Assembly (NCBI GenBank): GCA_958009055.1
Contig: OY253650.1
Location: 1,302,001-1,366,000 of the forward strand
DNA: 64,000 bases
Reading direction: 5' to 3'
Source of the DNA: Choricystis sp. odSpoLacu1
Lineage: Eukaryota > Chlorophyta > Trebouxiophyceae
In this document: positions 53,933 to 62,123 of the stretch, piece after piece
How the letters are laid out: each line of letters opens with the position of its first letter
How positions within the stretch are numbered: the first letter of the stretch is position 1
Position numbers and translations under genes: made by a program
Notes under the pieces: model-generated
Databases searched by the model: none
Told to the model about the DNA's origin: nothing
Seen by the model: the letters and a program-made list of their open reading frames with translations, nothing else

Positions 53933-54703
53933 TGTCGCGGCCTTGCGCTCTCTGCCCTGCCCCCGTCCTGCCGGTTGCCCCCCTCCTTTCATCCTCCCCC
54001 CTGACGCTCTGCATTGTTTTTGCTTTCTCCTGCATTCTTCGCCCTCCTGCCCTCCCGACCCGCCGGCACACACACACACACACACACTGGCCCCTCTGTT
54101 CCCCCCCTTTCTGGTGGCGCCGACGCTTCTTTTGCATTCCACACTCTTAGCGCGCGCCCTGGTCGAAGTAAAAGGGGAACGAAAAAATAAAAAACGATTC
54201 TTTACCCCCCTGGCTTTTGTGTTTTCCGTTTTCAACGCTGCTGCTGCTCGCTTGCTTTTTGCTTTCTTCCCTTGCGTCTTGTTTTTCTTAGGACATTTCA
54301 ACCACGTGCCTCACGCCCCACGCCCCACGCCAGTGGGACGCCCCTCGCTCCCCTGGGCTGGGACTACGGCACACGGTTGCCACACTCCATTCTTTTTCTT
54401 TCAACTCAGTAATGCTGTTGCGCCCCCCCCTCCCTCTTCTGCGCGCGCGTCAGGGTGCGCGTGGCGGGGGGGCGGGTGTGTGTGTGTGTGCCGGCGTCGA
54501 GGCCCGTGTGTGTGTTTTCTCGTGTGTGTTTTCTTCAACGCCCGCCCACCCCCGTCCCTTTCGTTTCCACACTCGGCTTTTTTTTTCTTCCACCATTGTA
54601 GTAGGACTCTTTTTCTCTTCGCCAAAAAGAAACAACGAAACAAAAACTACAAGTTTTTCGCGCGCCAGCAGCTTCTCTCTCCCTCTCTCCAAAACATTAA
54701 GCT
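53933..54703. other. Convergent intergenic region, longest gap in the window
   Basis: About 770 bases, T-rich on the + strand, with a CA run (54068-54087), GT runs (54476-54490) and a less GC-rich composition than the genes. I see no protein family or RNA gene in it. Presumed long 3' ends. Confidence 0.5.
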
Positions 54704-55714
54704 TCACTTCTCTTGCCATCCTTTCACCGCTTGCTTGGCTGCCCCCACCCAGTCATCGCTGGCCGACACCCAGCACAGGAACGTGGCGTCCAGCAGGCAG
54801 GCCGCGTTGACAGCCAGCAGCTGGTGCCTCACGGGCACCTTCCAAAAGTTGATGGCCTGAAACGCGGGCCAAAACGCGAGCTCGGCCGAGTAGGCCGACA
54901 CAAAGTCGGCCTTGATTTTGTCGACCGCATCAGTGAAAGTGCCGCCTTCAGCCAAAGTCACGGCGCCAAAGTAGCCGGCCACGTGGACGGGGCCAAACAC
55001 GAGCTCGTCCAAAAACACTTTGGTGGCGACAAAGGCCAGGGTGCCGCGCGTCAGGCGGGAGGAGGTGAAGGCGTCCAGCCACTTGTACCAGGCGTGGCCG
55101 ATGGGGCCTAGGGAGGGTAGAAGGGAGGGGGTTAGGAAGCGAGACGCGGTGGAAAGGCACGGCGACGCCCCCCCTTTCTCTCTCTCTCTCTTTCGACTCA
55201 CCCACCACCGTCGCTCCATAAGCGGCTGACGCGGCCACGTGGCGCACGCTGAAGGTGGGCTTGCCCGCGGCCCGCCGGTTGGAGCGGTCGAGGCGTTGCG
55301 CCATAACGTCGCCCAGGGTCCTGTGGGGTGGGGGGGAGGGTGTGTTTTGTTTTTGGCGGTTTCGGCCCCCTTTAAGCCCGCACACCCACACACCAGCCTC
55401 CACGCGGGTCGCCGAGGTTGACGTTGAGCACGCAGTGGCAGCGGCAGAGGGAGAGAGAGCGGGAGCGAGGCAGGGGCGGCCAGCCAAAACGAATTGGGAG
55501 AGGGTCGGGCCGTGGCTGCGCCTCGCTCTATCTCACAGCGCCCAGGCCGCATCTCGCGCGCCCGCACACACACACACACACACACGCGCACAAACCAAAC
55601 TCACCACAACGCGGTGCTCGTCACCACCTGCGTCGCCAGCGGCCTCCGCGTCAGCGCAGACTCGTAGCTGCGCCACACGCCGCGCGCGGCGGCGGACGCG
55701 CGCCAGGCGACCAT
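54704..55714 (-). CDS. Mpv17/PMP22 family membrane protein
   Basis: Three exons (55714-55605, 55320-55202, 55107-54704) give 210 residues, the usual family size. Motifs: the N-terminal WRSYESALTRRPLATQVVTS, then WTLGDVMAQRLDRSNRRAAG, the GPIGHAWYKWLDAF segment, KVFLDELVFGPV and the C-terminal ELAFWPAFQAINFWKVPVRH followed by FLCWVSAS. The proteins have four membrane spans in peroxisomes or organelle inner membranes and may form channels. The basic N-terminus (MVAWRASAAARGVWR) could target the mitochondrion. It shares a 229-base upstream region with COG1. Confidence 0.9.
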
Positions 55715-55943
55715 TGGAGGAGTGGAGGAGTGTGTGTGTGTGTGTGAGGGGTGCGCTTGTGGTCAGAAGAGAGACAGAGAGACGCGCGACTCCTGGCGTC
55801 TCTTTTTTCCTAGCGACAACGGGTGTGAGAACAGGTCGCACCTGTTCTGTCATCGACCACTCTTCGCTCGCTTTTTTCAACGCACGCTGCCCTCTCTCGC
55901 ACCGCCGCCTGCCGCCCTCTGCCGCCCGCTCGGGGTGGCGCCG

Positions 55944-58900
55944 ATGGACTACCCCCGTCCCCGTCGCGTGGGCGGGTCCGTGGAGGCAGAGGTCGACGAC
56001 CTGTGCGAAACGTTGACCGTGCCCCAGCTGCGGGAGGTGAGTTGAGTCACGATTGGCGATGGATCCCTCTGCCACCACACCACACGCGCCGGCTTTGTAC
56101 CACGCCACCAGCTCACCCACATCATTCCCTCTCCCTCTCACAGCTGCAAGCCAAAGCAGAGACCGAAGCCTCGTCCGCCGCCACCGCGCTGCGCTCGCTC
56201 GTGGGGGACGCATACCGAGACGTACTGGCCACCGCGGACGCGGTGGCTGGCATGAAGACGTCGGTGGACCGTGTGCTGACCCTGGTGGATGGGCTGGAGG
56301 CGGACGTGAAAGCGTTGGCTGCTTCTGCAGCGACCGGGGGCGGTGCCGGCTCGACCGCAGCTGCCGCCGCCACCACAGGCGGCCCCCCACCCCGCCTGCA
56401 CGCACTGGGAGCCCGCGTGCGCTACCTGTTGGACACCCCAGACGCGGTGGGCGGCGGCGCGGGCGCCGGCAAGGCCGCCCCCGCGCACGGCGGCGCGGCA
56501 GCCGCTGCTGCTGCACGTGCAGCCGCCCGCCTGGCGCGCGCGGGAGAGGTGCACCGCCTGCTGACGTCTCGTGCTGCTGACGACGTCGCCCGCAAGTTTC
56601 CCCTGCTGGCCCGCGCGTGGCCGGGGGTGGCAACCTGCAGCGCCGCCGCGCTCTCGCGCGCGCGGGCGGCAGCCGCCGCGCGCGGCCGCCTGCCCCGCGC
56701 CGCCGCCGCCCGAGCTTTGGCAGCGGCCTGTATGCTGGGCGGGGATGATGCGGCGGCCGCTGCTGCGTCTTTTGTGGCGGCGAGGGGGGACGCGCTGGCC
56801 GCGGACCTGGCGGTGAGTGCCACACGCGCCACAGACCCCGCCACCGTCGCTGCCTCCATCGTGGATGCCGTCCTGGACACATCGGACACGGCGGTCTGGC
56901 TGTTTGGCGAGGCGGGCGGCCTGGCGGCTGCCGTGGCGGCTCTGGGGTCGGGCAGCGAACTGACGCTGCCGCCGTTGTCGGCTGCCGCAGCCACCACCCC
57001 CTGCGAAGAAGAAGCCGCTTTTGCCACGCTGCGGGCGGCGGCAGCGGCACGCTGCGCCCCCCTGCCGGCGGCCGAGGTGGCCAGGACGGTGGGCGCGTGG
57101 GCGGCGGCCGCGCGCGCGGCTGCCGCGGCCCACGGCGCCGCCGCCCTGGCGGCTGCCGCGTCGGCCACCGACCTGCGCGACGCCGAGCGGGCGGCCCGGG
57201 CGGCGGCAGCGGCGTGGGCGCCGCTGGAGGATGAGGAAGGAGGGGGGGGGCGGCGACGCGGCGTCTGGCCCGCGGCCACCCGGCACGCCGCCCCCCCTCG
57301 GCGACCGCGCGGCGGCCGCCCTCGCCCTGCGCGCGCCCCGAGCCCCCGACCCCGCGTCCCTGGACGCGGCGGCCGCCGCCCTGGCGGCGGCGGTGGGGGC
57401 GCGCGCGGCCGCGGTGGTGGGGGCCGGGTTTGCCAGGGTGACGGTGCCTCTGGACGCTCCACTCGCCGCCGCCCTGGCCGCGGCATCCGCACGCTCCCCC
57501 CCGCCTCCCGGCGAGTTCAGCTCGCGGGCCGCCCCCCCCCGCGTGGCGGGGCGACGCCGACGCGCTGGCGGAGGCAGCCAACGGTGCTGCCCAGGCAGCT
57601 CTCGCTGCGGCGTCCGAACTGGCTGCCGCCGCGGGGGGCGGCGCCGGCACCCCGGGAGGCGGTGGCCCTTGGGTGGCCGCCGCCCGGGCGGCCGCGTCCG
57701 ACGCGGAAGCCGCGGCCGCGGCGTCCGCGGCCGACGCGGCGCGCACGGCGGCCGACCGCCTGCGGTCCGCGCTGGGCACCTCCCCTCCCGCCTGCGCCGC
57801 CGACGCGGAGCGCGCCCTGTTGTTGGGCGCCATCGCGGCCGCCCTGTTCGACGCGGACGGGCCCCTGGCGGCCGCGGTGGGGCCGCGGGCGGGGTGGCCG
57901 ACCGCGCGCGGAGGGCGCGCGAGCCGGCCGCGGTCGGGTGACGGGGCGGTTGCCTCGCCCGACACGCCTGCCCACCCCGCTCTGGCCGCACTCGTCGCAG
58001 TCGACACCGACGCCTCCACCGCGTGGGCGGTCTGGGCGGCCGCCGCCCTGGGCGGAGGCCTGCGGTCTGCGTTGTCGCGAGACCCCGCGCTCTCTTCCCG
58101 CGCGCCCCGCGCGCCCGCGGCCGCCACCCTGCCCGGCGGCACCACACACAGTCTCCCGTCCTGCCCCTCTCCCGGCACCGCCCTGTTCCTGGTGGCGGCC
58201 GCCCGCGAGGCTGCCCGCGCGGCGGGGCCGCGCGCCGCCGCACCGCGCGCCGCGCCGCGCGCCGCCCTGGCGGCCATGCTGGCCGACGCTGCTGCTGCTG
58301 CCTTCACGGCGGCCGGTGCTGGGTCCACCGTCACGGACGCGGGCACGCTGCAGCTGTTGTTCGACGCACGCGCCACAGAGCGCGCACTGGGCGCGGGGCG
58401 CCCCCGCGCGCGCGCGCGCACACGCCGCCCTCGCGGCCGCTGAAACCTCCCTCGCGGCCAGGCTGGACCCGGTTGATTGGGCCGCGTTTGAGCCGCACCT
58501 GTGGGCGGCCGAAGCGGCAGCAGCGCCGAGAGGAGGCGCCCTGTTTGGCGCTCTAGCAGGCGCGCCGCCGCCGCGCGCGGCGACAGTGACCGCCCAGCCT
58601 CCCGCCGCCCTGGCCGACGCCAACACGCTGGTGCCGGGCGGCCCCCGGTGCGGCCGGTTTGGCGTGCTGCCCGTGCCCGCCGCCCCCTCGCTCACGCGGG
58701 CCGGTGGCGCCAGTGGCGGTGTCCCGCCCGCGCGCGCCCCCACCCCCGCGGCCGCCCTGGTTGCGGGCGGGGCGCCCGCCTACTCGTTTGCGGATGTGGG
58801 GGTGGCCGCCCTGCGCGCCCGCGCGCGGGACGCGGCGGCAGAAGGCGAGGGTGAGGGCGACAGTGGCACACCGTCTGCCGCGACCGCAGAGGCCGCGCCG

Positions 58901-59035
58901 CGCCCGTGGGCCGCGCTGGGCGCGCTGGGCGACCGGGCGGCCGAAGCGGCGGCCGCGGCGTCGCTGTCGCTGGGCGACCTGGGGGCGGGCGGGGTGGGGG
59001 GGCTGTTGAGCACGCTGAGGGGGACGCTGGGGTGA
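55944..59035 (+). CDS. COG1: Conserved oligomeric Golgi complex subunit 1 (COG1)
   Basis: A tether subunit for retrograde Golgi traffic. Exon 1 (55944-56036) and exon 2 (56144-59035). The N-terminal Vps51/COG1 domain is clear: CETLTVPQLRELQAKAETEA, ALRSLVGDAYRDVLATADAV and AGMKTSVDRVLTLVDG, then RLHALGARVRYLLDTPD and AGEVHRLLTSRAADDVARKF. The rest is extremely Ala-rich and helical. Three frame breaks occur, each with one base too many: a G9 run (57242-57250), a C9 run (57532-57540), and a C5 run (58401-58405, next to a CG run). Removing them gives 993 residues and one open frame to the stop at 59035. The C-terminus (DVGVAALRARARDAA, LSLGDLGAGGVGGLLST) fits the helical end. Either the sequence has errors or the gene is degenerate; the shared error pattern favours errors. 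Confidence 0.82.
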
Positions 59036-59406
59036 GAGAGAGGCAGAAGGTGTTGGGTGTTGAAAAATTTGATCGAGTTACAATCTAGGCATGATGAGAG
59101 AAATTGCACAAGTCGTTGCGTTTTCCCAGCGCGTGCTGCAATGAAGCAACAGGTGGGAAACGGGGGGGGGGGTGCGCACCCCTCCCGAAAAGCAAGCAAG
59201 CGCGCGGGTGGGGGGAAGGGACGCAACAAGTTTTTTGTTTTAACAACGCGAGGGAAAAAAGGCGGTGTGTGGAATTTTTGGGTGGCAAGTGTTTGGGAGG
59301 GCATCAGGGCGCGTACGTGTGGTGTGTAAGAAAAAACAACGAGCAAATACAATGGGTGGGTAGGAGTATACAAGTGAAAAAAAAAGACAGGGGGGGGGGA
59401 TCTCCA
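59036..59406. other. Convergent intergenic region, COG1 / HAD gene
   Basis: About 370 bases of 3' flank with G and A runs and an AT-richer patch (59060-59110). No coding supported. Confidence 0.45.
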
Positions 59407-60768
59407 TCAAAGCCCAAACAGGCCGCCGCCTTCATCAGCCAACGACTGCCAGGCGCCCCCGCCACGGCCGCCATAGTCGTCATCATCGTCGTCAGCGGAG
59501 CGCGTGCTGCGGTCTTCGTCGTCTGTCCACGATGAAAGCGGCTCCACCGGTTCTTCATACGCAAACAACGACCTCAAGTCGGCCATGGTGACGGTGTCTA
59601 GAGAGGGCACCACCAGGTCGGCGGCCGCGAGCTCGTAGCGCGGCGCGCGCGGCGCGCGTGGCGCGCCGCCCGCGACCGCCAGCGCCGCCATCCCCGCCTC
59701 CCGCGCAGCCTCCACCGCCGAGTTGGAGGCGCCAATGAGGACGCAGCGGGTGGGGGGGCGCCCCAGGCGGGCGGCGGCCACCAGGTAGGCTTCTGGATCG
59801 GGGCGGCCGCGCGCGACGTCGTCAGCTGTGATGACCGTGGCAAACGCGTTGCCCAGTCCCGCGGCCTCCAGCGACGGCAACACCCTCGCCGCGGGCGCCG
59901 CCGTCGCCAAGGCCGCCGGCACAGAGTGCGCCGCCAGCGTGTGCAGCAGGCGGGCGGTGCCGGGGGCGGGCAGCGGCGCGCGCGGCGGCGGAGCGGCCGC
60001 GTCGTCGCCGCCGCCGCCGCGCGACGCGCTCTCCAGCCGAGCCAGGGCGGCCGCCTTGGCGGTGGCCAGCCGCCGCACTTCAGCGGGGGCACGCGCCCAG
60101 CAGAAGGCTTCCGACACTGCTTGGTCGTCCTTCATGCCATCGGCGCGGCGCAGCGCCCAGCGGGGCGGCGGGGAGCGCCCCTCGGCAGCTGCCACTTCGC
60201 GCCACGCGGCGTCGTGCAGGTCGCCGCAGTCGGGCACGACGACGCCTTCGTATTCGAGGATGACCTGGGGGTGAGGGTTGTGGGGTGGATGGGGGGTGAG
60301 AGGGTGGGTTGGTGGGCGGGGTCCAAATGCCATGGTTTTGCCACGCGTGCGGTCGCGGGGTGCGCGCCCCAGCAAAAGAGAGCCTGGCGTCCCCTCTCCT
60401 CCTCCCCGTGCACGCCGCCCCCACCTCTCCCACCACACACACACTTCCCGCAACTCACCCCCATCCACCCTGTACTCATCCGCTCCAACCGCGCCAACGG
60501 GTTGGCCAGCCGCGGGTCGTCCGCCGGGTTTTCGACGCGACGCGGCAGCTCCAGCGCCACCTCCAGGGGGGGCGCCTTGGAGGAGGGGATGGCGGGCACG
60601 TTTTCGGTGGCCGCCGCGTCCGCGTAGGCGCGCACGGGGGGGGGGCGAGGGCGGGGGGGGGGAGCGGCGCGGCGCGCGCGGGGCGGGTGGCCGCGCCGCG
60701 GCCAGCGGGCGGGGCGTGGCGGACGGTCGCCTCCACGAGGCGACCGTGGGCACCAGTGGTGTCGCCAT
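59407..60768 (-). CDS. HAD-superfamily protein, plant chloroplast type (PYRP2-like)
   Basis: Exon 1 (60768-60459) and exon 2 (60264-59407) give 388 residues after one repair. The N-terminal 60 residues are basic, Pro/Ala/Arg-rich, a likely transit peptide. The segment LERMSTGWMG/VILEYEGVVV, then GRSPPPRWALRRADGMKDDQ, VSEAFCWARAPAEVRRLATA, ITADDVARGRPDPEAYLVAA and CVLIGASNSAVEAAREAGMA follow plant HAD proteins, some of which dephosphorylate a riboflavin precursor. The usual motif I Asp-X-Asp reads Glu-Tyr-Glu here, so hydrolase activity is uncertain. The frame breaks by one base at one of two 10-base G runs (+ strand 60636-60645, 60653-60662). The C-terminus is acidic (SADDDDDDYGG). Confidence 0.82.
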   Translation of the reverse strand: MATPLVPTVASWRRPSATPRPLAAARPPAPRAPRRSPPPPSPPPRARLRGRGGHRKRARHPLLQGAPPGGGAGAAASRRKPGGRPAAGQPVGAVGADEYRVDGGELREVCVWWERWGRRARGGGEGTPGSLLLGRAPRDRTRGKTMAFGPRPPTHPLTPHPPHNPHPQVILEYEGVVVPDCGDLHDAAWREVAAAEGRSPPPRWALRRADGMKDDQAVSEAFCWARAPAEVRRLATAKAAALARLESASRGGGGDDAAAPPPRAPLPAPGTARLLHTLAAHSVPAALATAAPAARVLPSLEAAGLGNAFATVITADDVARGRPDPEAYLVAAARLGRPPTRCVLIGASNSAVEAAREAGMAALAVAGGAPRAPRAPRYELAAADLVVPSLDTVTMADLRSLFAYEEPVEPLSSWTDDEDRSTRSADDDDDDYGGRGGGAWQSLADEGGGLFGL

Positions 60769-61285
60769 GGGTCGGCGAATGGCGGGTGGTTTGTGGGGGA
60801 CGGGTGGGTGGGCGAGGCGGGAAACTAACAACAAGACAGCGCACGAGCGAGCGGGCGGGTCGTCGCGTGGTTTGAGTCTCTCCCCTGCCCAAGTGGAGAA
60901 GGCACGCTCGAGCGGGAGAGGGACCGCTCTCTGTGTGTGCGTGTGGCAGGGTGCGCGGGGAGAGGGGCGCGCGAGGGGCAGACACCAAACAAAAACGCCC
61001 GAAATTTGTGAAGCGGTTTGGCTTCTCTATCCGCTCTCTCTTGTGCGCGCGGGGCGCTTGTGTCTGCGCTTCCAACCCCGCCCCCTCCTTCCAACCCCGC
61101 TCCAACCTCGCCCTGCTGCTGGAGCACGACTCGCACGCATATATCAAGGCACACAGCTTGTGTGTGTGTGTGCGGAGTTCACGGTCCATTCTCGTCTCAG
61201 CTTTTGGGATCACACGATCAAAGAGGAATCAAGTGGTCACCCCCGCCGCACCTTGTTCGCCTTCACCCCCACCCAACCTTCCCTC
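60769..61285. other. Intergenic region upstream of the HAD gene
   Basis: About 515 bases holding the HAD promoter and the 3' flank of an unknown gene. A cluster of gt repeats lies at 61157-61170. No conserved coding. Confidence 0.4.
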
Positions 61286-61957
61286 TCACTCCTCAAACCC
61301 GCGCCCATCCGGACCCACGCCGTCACCCGTGCCCACACCCACCTGCATGACGACCAGCCCAGGCACGGGGGTCCCGGCCAGCGTGGCCGCGACAACGGGG
61401 CAGACGTTGGACGGCCAGACCGCACGCGTGCCGGCCTCGGCACCCCCGCCACCGCCCTCCGCAGCCTCGGCACCCGCCTCCGCACCAGGCGTGACCATCA
61501 GCACTCGCGTCGGGGTGGTCACGACTCCACTACCCACCTCACGGCGGCGGCGACGCGGCACCGGGGGCGCGCCCACGCTGCCATCACTGTCGCCGCCTCC
61601 GCTACCGCACTGGCCAGCGACGGCAGAGACGGGGTAGGGAGGCAGGGGGCGTTTGCGGCCGCCCGAGGGGGAGGCGCCCAGGACGGAGCCTTCGGACGCG
61701 TCTCCGCCGCCGCCGCCGCCGCCGACGCCGCGCAGCGCCGACACGCAGGTCGACGTGCCGCCCACCACCAGGGTGCGCCACCCGTCTGCCGTGGAGTCGG
61801 CGTCCGTGGCGGCGGGGCGAGGGCGGCGACCGAGGGCGCGGCACGCGGTGGCGGGGCGGGAGGGGAGGGGGGAGCGGAGAGCGGCGACGCGCACGCACGC
61901 GGGGGCGACTTCCTCCTCCCCGCTGGGCGCGGAGCGGGGGGCGGGGGAGACGGCCAT
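61286..61957 (-). CDS. Unknown Gly/Ala/Pro-rich protein
   Basis: A single frame of 223 residues from the ATG at 61957. It has a weak beta-like segment (GWRTLVVGGTSTCVSALRGV), a Gly run, a basic patch (PRRRRREVGSG), and hydrophobic C-terminal segments (TRVLMVTPGAEAG, VVAATLAGTPVPGLVVMQVG). No signal peptide or known family. The reading frame could be chance in such GC-rich DNA, but its length, position between two genes on the same strand and a start right after a clear gap support it moderately. Confidence 0.4.
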   Translation of the reverse strand: MAVSPAPRSAPSGEEEVAPACVRVAALRSPLPSRPATACRALGRRPRPAATDADSTADGWRTLVVGGTSTCVSALRGVGGGGGGGDASEGSVLGASPSGGRKRPLPPYPVSAVAGQCGSGGGDSDGSVGAPPVPRRRRREVGSGVVTTPTRVLMVTPGAEAGAEAAEGGGGGAEAGTRAVWPSNVCPVVAATLAGTPVPGLVVMQVGVGTGDGVGPDGRGFEE

Positions 61958-62123
61958 GATGGGGTGTGTTGGAGTGCAAGGTGACGGGAAAGAAAGGGGT
62001 CTGAGGCAAGGTGTGTGTGTGCGTTTCTCTCTCTTTGCCTCTCGTCAGTAACACGTCCCACGCGAAAAACGCAGCACCTCTTGTCTCTCTCTGCACGCTC
62101 ACACACACACCCATCCCTCCTTT

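Noticed and set aside
53933..54703. A hidden gene or RNA in the longest gap
   Set aside because: Open frames there are low complexity (Pro/Cys/His runs from simple repeats); no tRNA or other RNA fold was recognised by eye.
56138..58421. Very long minus-strand frames over COG1
   Set aside because: Antisense of an Ala-rich gene gives open Arg/Pro/Gly-rich frames; no conserved sequence.
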